NCBI GenBank assembly: GCA_963665935.1
Contig: OY762510.1
Location: 682,001-746,000, forward strand
Length of the DNA: 64,000 bases
Direction of reading: 5' to 3'
DNA from: Syntrophus sp963665935
GTDB lineage: Bacteria > Desulfobacterota > Syntrophia > Syntrophales > Syntrophaceae
The notes beneath the pieces are model-generated. The model was not told where the DNA came from. It was given only the letters and a program-made list of their open reading frames with translations, and searched no databases. The position numbers and the translations under genes are program-made. This document shows positions 17,146 through 25,252 of the stretch, piece by piece; the stretch's first letter is position 1, and each line of letters starts with the position of its first letter.

Positions 17146-17295
17146 AACTCTACCTCCCGGAATAACCTGTTTTTATGTTTGATGCCTTCCTTCGGTTGAA
17201 TCAAGCCGATGAAACTTATCCCCTCTTCGCGGATAGGAACCTGTTCCGTACAAATCTTCCGTCCTTCATTTTCTGACGCTTTCCTGGAGCCCGGA

Positions 17296-18021
17296 TTACA
17301 TCCCTTCGACCAGTTCGCACAACTGACGGATCTGCATCATGTAGGCGTTCAGCAGGCGGTCCATTTCCGCCGCGCTGTGACGATCTTCACCGTCCCGTAT
17401 TTCTGCGGCCTGCAAAAAAACCTCCGGTTCAATGGGAAAGGCCCAGGCCATGGCCTTGATCACCCCCTGCCGTGAAGAGGGCGCCTCCCGCCCCTTGATG
17501 TGCAGCAGCGCCGCGAACAGGGCTGTAAAAGCGGTCAGCGACCTCCCAATCAGATTCCGCAAAGCGGATTCGCGCCCCTCCGCCTCCAGGTAACCCCTTC
17601 TCAAAAGGAACAGTTTGCCCTTCAGTTCCCGTTCAATCTGCAGGCGCAGCGCTCCCGGATCAAAGGAGAGCGATTGCAGGACATCCTGACCATAGACGAG
17701 ACGATAACAATTCTTCATGTTCAGGAATTCAACAGGATAGGCATCCAGAGAGGAGCTCAGATCGGTGCGGGTCAGAATCAGCGGCGCGGCTACCTTGCGG
17801 GCCTTCCACTTCCTGGCGACCGGAATGGCCCTTTCCAGACGCTCCATACCGGCATCGTCCAGAACCAGCAGAAAGTTAAGGTCTGATTTTCCCGGTCGAT
17901 AATCCTCTCTGCAGCCACTGCCATACAGGAGGATCGACACCAGGCTGTCCCCGAAAACCTGCTGGTAATCCGCCTTTATTTCCGGAAAGATCTCTTCGGG
18001 ATTTTTCGGTATCTTCGCCAT
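17296..18021 (-). CDS. Nucleotidyltransferase-fold protein, unknown substrate
   Basis: A soluble 241-residue protein. Residues 26-52 read VSILLYGSGCREDYRPGKSDLNFLLVL, the nucleotidyltransferase GS...D-x-D pattern, but the second acidic position is Asn (SDLN), so catalysis may be altered or lost. The rest is helical with a second half resembling HEPN-like or substrate-binding domains (LNAYMMQIRQLCELVEGM at the end), although I could not confirm this. It sits between lemA and the TPM gene (13 bp from the latter), so it may share their expression. It may be a pseudo-enzyme or use a different metal ligand. Confidence 0.75.
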   Translation of the reverse strand: MAKIPKNPEEIFPEIKADYQQVFGDSLVSILLYGSGCREDYRPGKSDLNFLLVLDDAGMERLERAIPVARKWKARKVAAPLILTRTDLSSSLDAYPVEFLNMKNCYRLVYGQDVLQSLSFDPGALRLQIERELKGKLFLLRRGYLEAEGRESALRNLIGRSLTAFTALFAALLHIKGREAPSSRQGVIKAMAWAFPIEPEVFLQAAEIRDGEDRHSAAEMDRLLNAYMMQIRQLCELVEGM

Positions 18022-18034
18022 CTACCTCTCCTGC

Positions 18035-18901
18035 CTAAAAATCACGGCTTGCACCGCCTCCGCCACTGCTGCCTCCCCCGAAACCACCAAAGCCCCCTCC
18101 GAAGCCCCCGAATCCGTCGAAGTCCCCTCCTCCACTTCCTCTTCGGCCGCTCCCACTGAACAACATCATCAAAATCAGGGGAAGCATTTCACGCCCCTGC
18201 CGGGTTCCCAGAAGGAGGGGTAAAATCAACAGGAGAAGGATCAGGAGCCCGGAGCCCCCAATCCGCTGTCCACCCTGCCTGGAAGTAGGCGGTTTGGCTT
18301 CCGGTCTGCCGGAAAGGGTCACTCCGGCTTCTCCAGCCAGGACGCCGGAGACAGCGGTGACGGCGCCGACCAGCCCGAGGCTGTATTCCCCTTTCTTCAG
18401 GAGGGGAAGGACCTTCTGATCCAGAATTTCCCCAACCCGGCCGTCAGGAAGGACGCCCTCCACGCCGTAGCCGGTCTCAATGCGAATCTTTCTCTCCTGA
18501 AGGGCCAGGACGATCAGAACCCCCCGGTCTTCTCCCTTTTTTCCGATTCCCCAGAAAGAATAGAGACGATTGGCATAGTCATTCAGATCAGCATCTCCAA
18601 TTGAGGGGAATGTCGCCACGACGACCGATGCCCCCGTTTTCTCCAGCACTTCCCGAGAGAGGGCCTCCATCCTGGCGGCATCTTCAGCGGAAATAACCCC
18701 GGCGAAGTCATTGACCGCTCCCCGGGGCGAAGGAAAGCTGTCCTGAGCCGAAGACGGCGACGGGCAAGAGCCCATCAAGACGATAAGGCCCGCCAGAAAG
18801 AGAAAAAAGATATTCCTTAATGCCCCAATGAAGTACGGTTTACGATTCACGAAAAATACACCCCGCCTTCCCGCCGGGAAAGCAGTGATTTTTCCGTGCA
18901 T
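18035..18901 (-). CDS. TPM-domain protein, exported
   Basis: A 288-residue protein of the YgcG/TPM group. After a hydrophobic export segment (about residues 28-45, with a possible weak lipobox ending at Cys46) comes the TPM domain (about 60-200): GAVNDFAGVISAEDAARMEALS, KTGASVVVATFPSIGD and GIGKKGEDRGVLIVLALQERKIRIETG-like sequence. Then there is a hydrophobic helix (LLILLLLILPLLLG) and a Gly/Phe-rich tail ending in SSGGGGASRDF, which is common in this family. Relatives are suggested to act as phosphatases or membrane-protein quality-control factors. A GTG at 18850 would give a more typical signal peptide and is an alternative start. Confidence 0.85.
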   Translation of the reverse strand: MHGKITAFPAGRRGVFFVNRKPYFIGALRNIFFLFLAGLIVLMGSCPSPSSAQDSFPSPRGAVNDFAGVISAEDAARMEALSREVLEKTGASVVVATFPSIGDADLNDYANRLYSFWGIGKKGEDRGVLIVLALQERKIRIETGYGVEGVLPDGRVGEILDQKVLPLLKKGEYSLGLVGAVTAVSGVLAGEAGVTLSGRPEAKPPTSRQGGQRIGGSGLLILLLLILPLLLGTRQGREMLPLILMMLFSGSGRRGSGGGDFDGFGGFGGGFGGFGGGSSGGGGASRDF

Positions 18902-18995
18902 TCTATGCCAGAGGGAGACAAAATAGCAAATATTAATCCTTCATTCTGTTGACGGCATCTGAAGTCAAAAGGTAGGGGTGACCGAAAAGAATCGC

Positions 18996-20537
18996 TCAGG
19001 TTCCGGGCATGCCGAGCGGCTTGATAAAAAACGGGGCATGATTGGAGGTAAAAAGGGGCGGATCGCGGAGGAGGATGTCTTTGACGGCCGGATGACGTTT
19101 GAATTTCCGGTCCAGAAAATGACGGACCCGAAGGCGATCCCATCCCAGGGGATGGACAAAATCCCGATAAAGGGAAAGATCACCGGGATAAAAAAGGCGG
19201 GTTTCCAGTAAGGAGGCCTCCGCCCCCCAGGCGGGGAGGTTAAAAACCGCCACGTTCAGAAAATCGATGAACGGGGCATGTTCGGCAACAAAAGAGAGGG
19301 TTTTCTCCGCCGATGCCTGGGATTCTGCCGGCGTCCCGAAGAGCAGATAAACGTAAGAAGCAATTCCGGCTTCCTTCAGCGACTTCAAGGCCCGGGAGGC
19401 TGTCGTCAGGGAGATGCCCTTTGAAAGAGCATCGAGCACTTCCTGGTCGCCCGATTCCAGCCCCAGTTTGAGCAGGGTGCAACCGGACCGCTTCAGGGAC
19501 CGGCAAAATTCCGGGTCTGCCAGACGTTCCGTAATCCGCACGAAGCCATACCAGGGCGCGCCTGGCGGCGTCTTCGTCAGGGCATCCAGCAGAGCCGGGC
19601 TGAGGGCATTGTCCAGAAGGTGAATCAGGACGGGCCGGTGTTTTCGGACAAGCTCCTGAAGTTGAGAAATGACCTGGCCCACCGGAATTACAGAATAGGG
19701 CTGTCCTTCAGCCTTTTCCGGACAGAAGGCGCATCGGCGCCAATAGCATCCCCGGGAGGCGCTGTAGGGCAGAATAAAACCGGGAGACAGGTATAAGTCA
19801 CTTGGGAAATCGTCATAATCGGGGGAAAAGTCCTGATTGTCCAGGGAGCTTCCCAGAAGTTCCAGGAGCGGTTCCTCACCGGCCCCGGCGATGATATCGT
19901 CCACCAGACCGGAAAAGGGATTGCGCCAGTCGGGAGAACTCATCCAGGAGGTCACCAATCCCCCTCCTAAAACAATTTTCACGGAAGGATATTCTCGCCG
20001 CAGGAAACCCATCATGGCAAAGGTGCAAAGCGCCTGACTGAGAAAATTAAGGGAGAAGCCGACTCTTGAGGGAGAAAGGGATTCCAGCAGGCCGGACAAC
20101 CGGGTACTGAAATAGGGATAAAAAGGGTTGGCCTCCGGAAGGGATGCAGCCTTGAGCAAATCCCCGCTGCACAGAGGCGACAGGTCTTTCTCCTCATAAT
20201 TGGCCAGTGTCAAAGAGGCGCCGGCTTTCCTGCCTGCCGAGTATTCAAGCACCCGATTCAAATCTCGAATCGCCCGCGCGTAGCGATCCCGGTTCTTATA
20301 TCCCCGCCAATCCCGGAGGTCGGAGAGATGATCTTCAAGACGATTTCCGGCACGGCGGGTCCAGGTATCTAAAGCTGCATCCGGAATGCCCTTTCCTGAC
20401 AAAAGGCTCAGCAGGCCCTCTGCATTGGCGTCCACAACCGTGCAGGTCACCCCTTGGCTTCTCAGTGCGCCGGCAAGCTTCGCCAGACCTGCCGGCGGTT
20501 CACAGGGTTTGACAACAGGGGGGTAGATTAACAGCAT
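18996..20537 (-). CDS. B12-binding-type radical SAM protein
   Basis: A 513-residue protein. The N-terminal part (LLIYPPVVKPCEPPAGLAKLAGALR, VTCTVVDANAEG) is a degenerate B12-binding Rossmann-like domain. The radical SAM core starts at SASRGCYWRRCAFCPE near residue 262, with cysteines spaced C-x4-C-x2-C instead of the classical C-x3-C-x2-C, a variation I recall in other B12-type families. The core includes LKLGLESGDQEVLDALSKG near 365. Substrate unknown; no RiPP precursor or obvious partner is next to it. The neighbours are a NUDIX hydrolase (28 bp upstream) and, downstream, the TPM gene. Confidence 0.87.
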   Translation of the reverse strand: MLLIYPPVVKPCEPPAGLAKLAGALRSQGVTCTVVDANAEGLLSLLSGKGIPDAALDTWTRRAGNRLEDHLSDLRDWRGYKNRDRYARAIRDLNRVLEYSAGRKAGASLTLANYEEKDLSPLCSGDLLKAASLPEANPFYPYFSTRLSGLLESLSPSRVGFSLNFLSQALCTFAMMGFLRREYPSVKIVLGGGLVTSWMSSPDWRNPFSGLVDDIIAGAGEEPLLELLGSSLDNQDFSPDYDDFPSDLYLSPGFILPYSASRGCYWRRCAFCPEKAEGQPYSVIPVGQVISQLQELVRKHRPVLIHLLDNALSPALLDALTKTPPGAPWYGFVRITERLADPEFCRSLKRSGCTLLKLGLESGDQEVLDALSKGISLTTASRALKSLKEAGIASYVYLLFGTPAESQASAEKTLSFVAEHAPFIDFLNVAVFNLPAWGAEASLLETRLFYPGDLSLYRDFVHPLGWDRLRVRHFLDRKFKRHPAVKDILLRDPPLFTSNHAPFFIKPLGMPGT

Positions 20538-20565
20538 GGCGCCTTTCGATACGAAGGTTCTCTTT

Positions 20566-21117
20566 TCAAGGCCGGGTCTGGTACTCCATATAAAATCGGT
20601 AAAAGGCCGCGATCACGAGGGCATGATCAATTTGCCCCTCCCGGATCAGTTTGGGAATTTCCTCCAGGGGCTTAAGAACCACTTCGATATCCTCCTCTTC
20701 ATCCTGCTGCTGCGCCCCGACCGGATAAACATCCTTGGCCAGAAAGGAATAGCAGAGATTGTCCTGGATTGCCGGATTCGGATAAACCGCTCCCAGGGGG
20801 ATCAGAAGGCGATCGGCGTAACCTGTTTCTTCCCGCAGCTCCCTTCGGGCAGCCTCTTCCGGCGAATCGGCCTCTTCAACAAGCCCGCCGGGAATTTCCA
20901 GGGTTACTCTGCGGGCGCCGTGACGGTACTGATGGATCAGGACGACTTCATTCTGTGGGGTAAGAGGAATGACATTGACCCAGGGAGACGCCTCAACAAC
21001 AAAAAAATCCGCCGGCCGGCCGGTACGGGGAGAAACGGCGCGATCGGTTCGCAGGGAAAAGAGCTGGCAGAAACGATCCGGCTTGCTTGATAATAGTTTC
21101 CAGTCTTTTGGTGGCAT
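20566..21117 (-). CDS. NUDIX hydrolase, ADP-ribose pyrophosphatase-like
   Basis: A 183-residue NUDIX enzyme expected to hydrolyse ADP-ribose or a related nucleotide-sugar diphosphate. The NUDIX box is G-LVEEA-D-SPEEAAR-RELREETGY (residues ~88-110); the first Glu of the G-x5-E-x7-REUxEExGU pattern is Asp, a conservative change, while REL-x-EE is intact. VLIHQYRHGARRVTLEIPGG ahead of the box is typical of ADP-ribose pyrophosphatases. It lies 28 bp upstream of the radical SAM gene on the same strand and is divergent from the small DUF2007-like gene. Confidence 0.9.
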   Translation of the reverse strand: MPPKDWKLLSSKPDRFCQLFSLRTDRAVSPRTGRPADFFVVEASPWVNVIPLTPQNEVVLIHQYRHGARRVTLEIPGGLVEEADSPEEAARRELREETGYADRLLIPLGAVYPNPAIQDNLCYSFLAKDVYPVGAQQQDEEEDIEVVLKPLEEIPKLIREGQIDHALVIAAFYRFYMEYQTRP

Positions 21118-21284
21118 TGCTGAACTTATGACTCCTTTTTTTTACGAAAACAGTTATAAACTCACTCAAATATTTTGCATTTGCTTATCATGCATGGCAG
21201 ATTATTTCAATTTCCCCGCTTCAGCCCGGACGCACCCATGATGGTTGCGTCGCATATCTTTTGAGGCGCAATAAGGATTCGGAT

Positions 21285-21527
21285 ATGACGGAGAAGAACA
21301 AATGGCAGGTTGTGTGCGTGGCTTCAGGAATAACGAATGCCCACCTCGTTGTGGGACGCCTGAAAGCAGAAGGGATTGCCACCCACCTGATCTATGAGAC
21401 AGTAGGCATTCTCTATGCGACCAATCTTGATGGTCTTGGTGAAGTAAAAATCCTGGTCCCTGAAGAAGAACTGGAAAAAGCCCGCATGGTTCTCACTCAA
21501 TCTTACAAGGATGATGATCTGCAGTGA
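21285..21527 (+). CDS. DUF2007-like small protein
   Basis: An 80-residue protein with NKWQVVCVASGITNAHLVVGRLKAEGI and VKILVPEEELEKARMVL, which matches the small beta-alpha-beta fold of DUF2007 (putative signal-transducing proteins that often bind or sense ligands). The ATG at 21285 is preferred over a TTG at 21261 because an AAGGA site precedes it at good spacing. The gene converges with the methyltransferase gene and the two coding regions overlap tail-to-tail by 25 bp. No function can be assigned from sequence. Confidence 0.75.
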   Translation: MTEKNKWQVVCVASGITNAHLVVGRLKAEGIATHLIYETVGILYATNLDGLGEVKILVPEEELEKARMVLTQSYKDDDLQ

Positions 21528-22318
21528 TTTCCTTCTCCTTTCATCCCAATGGCAACGCCCTGGAGAGGTTGCCTGGTTTTGGAATGAACTCCCCGTGGTA
21601 CAGCAATCACATCCTGTATTGTTCGATACGAAGTCCGGACGGGAAAAGAAAATCCTAAAAAGGCCCCGAAGGGATTTTTTCTGATGGGCATACGCTGTTC
21701 GATACCCGCAAGATAAGTGTACCAATCAACTGGGAAAAAGATCACGCTTCCCCACTCGATCGGAATACTCGGCAACATGTTTCTGATCCAATGGACAAGC
21801 TGAAGTCCTCCCAGAAGATTGACCGGATTTTCTCCTGACTGGGAATTGGAAATGTCCTTAACGGCCCCCCGAGGATTCATGATTGCATATTTGTTCCACG
21901 TTCCCATAAAAACCCTGTTCCGAGAAACGCGAATCGCCTCACTGATTGCCTTCTTTGGATCTTCAGCAAATTCCAGCGAGGCAATCAGGGTTACGACGTC
22001 AAATTCGTTGTCTGAAAAGGGAAGCTCTTCCGCCCGTCCAGCATGGATATCTGCTCGATGCCCGAGTCTCTTTTTCGCAGCCTCGATTCTGGCAAAGGAT
22101 GCTTCAACACCCGTGACGCTGCATCCTTGATTTCTAAAAAAAAGAAGGTGCTCGCCTGTGCCGCAGCCAACATCAAGAAGCCTTTCTCCAGCCCGGGGGA
22201 AGGCAAGATCCAGAATTAATTTTTCTTCCCGGGACTGGATAAAGCGCTTTGCGGAAGATTTCCGCCCGTCATCCCAGGAAGGGTTTATATCCTCATGATA
22301 CAGCATGTTTACCCGCAC
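21503..22318 (-). CDS. Class I SAM-dependent methyltransferase
   Basis: A soluble 271-residue methyltransferase. Motif I is LLDVGCGTGEHLLFF (about residues 47-61), followed by VTGVEASFARIEAAKKRLG and the post-I acidic residue, and EFDVVTLIASLEFAEDPKKAISEAIRV (about 107-133) as motif II/III, the UbiE/Methyltransf_11 pattern. The C-terminal ~100 residues differ from UbiE and include NPVNLLGGLQLVHWIRNMLPS. Substrate unknown. Its 3' end overlaps the opposite-strand small gene by 25 bp, so the last ~8 codons are shared DNA. It faces the AT-rich divergent region upstream. Confidence 0.85.
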   Translation of the reverse strand: MRVNMLYHEDINPSWDDGRKSSAKRFIQSREEKLILDLAFPRAGERLLDVGCGTGEHLLFFRNQGCSVTGVEASFARIEAAKKRLGHRADIHAGRAEELPFSDNEFDVVTLIASLEFAEDPKKAISEAIRVSRNRVFMGTWNKYAIMNPRGAVKDISNSQSGENPVNLLGGLQLVHWIRNMLPSIPIEWGSVIFFPVDWYTYLAGIEQRMPIRKNPFGAFLGFSFPVRTSYRTIQDVIAVPRGVHSKTRQPLQGVAIGMKGEGNHCRSSSL

Positions 22319-22746
22319 GCTAATTTCACAGCATTCCCTAATTCAGTTCGTTATCCGTCGCTTTTAACACACTTATATCCCTTGGGCAAGAAATGTTAAA
22401 TTGCAGGAAAATAGCAGAATTCTCCCTTGACACGTTTCTTTTTCTTTATTAAAAAAAATCACCATATAACAATCTTGATAAAGAAGGTTTAAAGTATTTT
22501 CTGATCTTTGTGGAATTTTTATAGGATGTCTCATATTTCTATCCGTATTTTTCCGGCATTCCCCAATCCTGCTAAACCACAGAATCGTAGAAATGCATTT
22601 CTTCTTCCAAAGGTCTGAAAACGACAATTTAATATTAGTTGTTATATTATTATTATTTTTATAATATTATCAAGCTTCTTTGTTTAATGTTTTATTTGCA
22701 ATAATTTCAAAGGCGTTTCACCAAGTATGAGTACGAGGAGCAGATT
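22319..22746 (+). other. AT-rich divergent intergenic region upstream of greA
   Basis: This 428-bp spacer is clearly richer in A and T than its flanks, most of all at 22640-22680 (runs such as TTATATTATTATTATT). TTGACA at 22427-22432 is followed by TATTAA at a short 14-bp spacing or TTAAAA at 16 bp, a weak candidate for rightward transcription to greA. An 84-codon open frame on the minus strand (22373-22627) has no ribosome site or recognisable motif and is not called. No RNA gene was recognised. Confidence 0.5.
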
Positions 22747-23232
22747 ATGGAAAAAATACCAATCACGAAATCGGGATTTGAAAATCTAAAACGAGAACTT
22801 GAGCACCTGAAGTGTGTCTTGATTCCCGCAAATATAAGAGATATTGAAACGGCAAGAGGACATGGAGATTTATCGGAAAACGCTGAATATACGGCGGCCA
22901 AGGAAAAGCAGTCTTTTCTGCATGGAAAATTACAGGAACTTGAAAATAACCTTGCCTTATCCGATATCATTGATTTGAGTGCTCTAAGCAATGACAAGGT
23001 TGTTTTTGGTGCGACGGTTGTTATTGAAGAAATCAAGTCGGGAACACAAACGAATTACCAACTCGTTGGTCCTTTTGAATCAAACATTAACGCCAACAAG
23101 ATTTCTGTCACTTCACCTATTGGAAAAGCATTGATCGGTAAATTGATAGGAGACGAAGTGAAAGTCCAAACACCCGGTGGGATAAGGAATTTCGAGATCG
23201 TTGATATTTTTATCAATCAATCCGATCTATAA
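22747..23232 (+). CDS. greA: Transcription elongation factor GreA/GreB family
   Basis: Gre factors enter the RNA polymerase secondary channel and stimulate cleavage of backtracked RNA. The 161 residues start MEKIPITKSGFENLKRELEHLK and include the acidic coiled-coil tip GDLSENAEYTAAKEKQ (about 40-55) and the C-terminal FKBP-like domain with SPIGKALIGKLIGDEV near 125. The tip residues match GreA rather than GreB. The gene is AT-rich relative to its neighbours and stands alone between a divergent AT-rich spacer and a strong terminator, which suggests later acquisition or relaxed composition. Whether another greA exists elsewhere cannot be seen here. Confidence 0.92.
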   Translation: MEKIPITKSGFENLKRELEHLKCVLIPANIRDIETARGHGDLSENAEYTAAKEKQSFLHGKLQELENNLALSDIIDLSALSNDKVVFGATVVIEEIKSGTQTNYQLVGPFESNINANKISVTSPIGKALIGKLIGDEVKVQTPGGIRNFEIVDIFINQSDL

Positions 23233-23243
23233 TAATTATTATT

Positions 23244-23302
23244 AAAAATTAGAAAAGCCGGCATCGAGAAGAACTCTCAACGCCGGCTTTTCTAATTTTT
23301 TT
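23244..23302. terminator. Bidirectional terminator between greA and atpC
   Basis: A perfect 19-bp stem (23244-23262 with 23282-23300) with a GCCGGC core, flanked by A/T tracts on both sides, and a 19-nt loop containing a further GAGA/TCTC pair. Read rightward it ends in TTTTTTT for greA; read leftward it ends in a U-run for atpC. It lies 11 bp after greA and 18 bp after atpC. Confidence 0.92.
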
Positions 23303-23320
23303 ATCTATCCTCGATAATCC

Positions 23321-23728
23321 TCAGGATTTATCGGCTACACTGATTCTCGTAACCGCCCTCTGCAAGGCTATGCTGAGCAGCTCAAATTCCAACTCATCTT
23401 TGGATATTTTTGACAGCTTCTCTTCAGCACGCTCTTTGGCTCTCATCGCTCTTTCCTTGTTGATCATTTCAGCACTCTCTGCCGTCTCAACAAGAACCGT
23501 TACCTTATTCGCTGTCACTTCCGTATAGCCCGAATTAACTGCAACATATTGTTTCTTACCACCGACGGTAAAACTTAATTCACCTATTTCTACAGAACTG
23601 AGCAACGTTTCATGCCCTTTCAACACCCCGAATTCACCTTCAGTTCCTGGGATGGTTACCTCTTCAACATCACCGCTGAAGGCCATCCTCTCCGGGGTTA
23701 CGATTTCCAATAACAGTTCTTCGGCCAT
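23321..23728 (-). CDS. atpC: ATP synthase epsilon subunit
   Basis: The central-stalk subunit that couples the rotor to the c-ring and can inhibit ATP hydrolysis. The 135-residue protein has the N-terminal beta sandwich (LLLEIVTPERMAFSGDVEEVTIPGTEGEFGVLKGHETLLS) and the C-terminal two-helix domain (AEMINKERAMRAKERAEEKLS). Full-length for the family. It is the last gene of the atp operon, 15 bp after atpD, followed by the two-way terminator. Confidence 0.97.
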   Translation of the reverse strand: MAEELLLEIVTPERMAFSGDVEEVTIPGTEGEFGVLKGHETLLSSVEIGELSFTVGGKKQYVAVNSGYTEVTANKVTVLVETAESAEMINKERAMRAKERAEEKLSKISKDELEFELLSIALQRAVTRISVADKS

Positions 23729-23743
23729 TGCTTTCCCCTGTCC

Positions 23744-25153
23744 TTATTGCTCCTGATATTTCTTCGCTTTTTCTACAGCCTCTTCAATTCCACCGACCAT
23801 GTAGAAGGCCTGCTCAGGCAACTCATCGTACTTGCCTTCGAGAATTTCCTTGAATCCTCTCACCGTATCAGGAACGGAAACAAACTTGCCATCGACACCC
23901 GTAAACTGCGCGGCCACGAAGAACGGCTGCGAAAGAAACCTTTGAATCTTTCTCGCCCTGTTAACGGTCAACTTATCCTCTTCAGACAATTCATCCATTC
24001 CCAGAATCGCGATGATATCCTGCAGGTCCTTATATTTCTGCAGAGTCACCTGCACCTGCCGCGCTACCTTATAATGCTCTTCGCCCAGGACGATGGGATC
24101 GAGAATTCTCGATGTCGAATCCAGGGGGTCCACCGCGGGATAGATTCCCAGTTCTGCAATGGGCCGGGACAAAACGACCGTCCCATCGAGATGGGCAAAT
24201 GTCGTTGCCGGGGCCGGGTCGGTCAAGTCGTCAGCAGGAACGTAGACGCACTGTACGGCGGTAATGGATCCTTTATCCGTTGACGTAATTCTTTCTTGAA
24301 GTTCCCCAAGGTCCGTAGCCAGTGTCGGCTGGTAACCGACGGCGGAAGGCATTCTTCCCAGCAGAGCGGACACTTCGGCGCCTGCCTGTGTAAACCGGAA
24401 GATATTATCGATGAAGAGAAGCACGTCCTGGCCTTCTACATCCCGGAAATATTCGGCTGCCGCCAGGGCTGTCAGCGACACTCTTGCTCTGGCTCCCGGA
24501 GGCTCCGTCATCTGTCCGTAAATCAGGGCTGCCTGTTTGATAACGCCTGACTCCAGCATCTCTCGATAGAGGTCGTTCCCTTCACGTGTTCTTTCGCCCA
24601 CGCCGGCAAACACGGAGATACCACCATGGTGCATGGCGATATTATGAATCATTTCCATCATGACGACCGTCTTACCGCACCCGGCTCCGCCGAACAGCCC
24701 CATCTTACCGCCCCGGGGAAAGGGAACCAGCAGATCGATAACTTTGACCCCTGTTTCCAGAACATGAACAGATGTGTCTTGTTCCATGAATGTTGGGGAT
24801 TCTCTATGAATGGGCATTGTAGTCTTTGCTTCCACAGGCCCCAGACCATCAACAGGTCTTCCAACCACGTTGAGAATTCTGCCGAGACACTCTTTACCAA
24901 CCGGCACCGTGATCGGCCCACCAGTATCCTTCGCCTGCATCCCTCGGACCAGACCATCCGTAACGTCCATGGCGATACAGCGCACGACGTTATCGCCCAA
25001 ATGCTGAGCGACTTCAACAATCAGATTATCCTCCTCGTCGCTGATGACGGGATTTGTTATGGTGATGGCATTCAAAATCGCCGGAAGCTGGCCCTCTTCG
25101 AACGCAACGTCAATAACCGGCCCGATCACCTGTATAATCTTACCAATATTCAT
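23744..25153 (-). CDS. atpD: ATP synthase beta subunit with Cys in the P-loop
   Basis: The catalytic F1 subunit, 469 residues. Domains: N-terminal beta barrel, nucleotide-binding core and C-terminal helical bundle. The P-loop reads LFGGAGCGKTVVMMEMI (residues ~153-169); the family consensus is GGAGVGKT, so Val is replaced by Cys159 (codon TGC at 24679-24677). The catalytic Glu region GERTREGNDLY, VSALLGRMPSAVGYQPTLATDLG and the DELSEED-type segment MDELSEEDKL are normal. Spacing to atpG is 99 bp. In syntrophs the complex often runs as an ATP-driven proton pump; that is biology I infer, not something the sequence shows. Confidence 0.98.
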   Translation of the reverse strand: MNIGKIIQVIGPVIDVAFEEGQLPAILNAITITNPVISDEEDNLIVEVAQHLGDNVVRCIAMDVTDGLVRGMQAKDTGGPITVPVGKECLGRILNVVGRPVDGLGPVEAKTTMPIHRESPTFMEQDTSVHVLETGVKVIDLLVPFPRGGKMGLFGGAGCGKTVVMMEMIHNIAMHHGGISVFAGVGERTREGNDLYREMLESGVIKQAALIYGQMTEPPGARARVSLTALAAAEYFRDVEGQDVLLFIDNIFRFTQAGAEVSALLGRMPSAVGYQPTLATDLGELQERITSTDKGSITAVQCVYVPADDLTDPAPATTFAHLDGTVVLSRPIAELGIYPAVDPLDSTSRILDPIVLGEEHYKVARQVQVTLQKYKDLQDIIAILGMDELSEEDKLTVNRARKIQRFLSQPFFVAAQFTGVDGKFVSVPDTVRGFKEILEGKYDELPEQAFYMVGGIEEAVEKAKKYQEQ

Positions 25154-25252
25154 TTTAGTCTCCTTTTCGCTACGGAAATCTTAGTCCTGAATTTAAGAAG
25201 TCGGATCTTTGCTCTCCGATTTTTCTACGATATTATCTTCAAGGGCTTCAAT

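Noticed and set aside
22373..22627. 84-codon open frame in the AT-rich spacer
   Set aside because: No ribosome site, no motif, and composition as expected by chance in AT-rich DNA.
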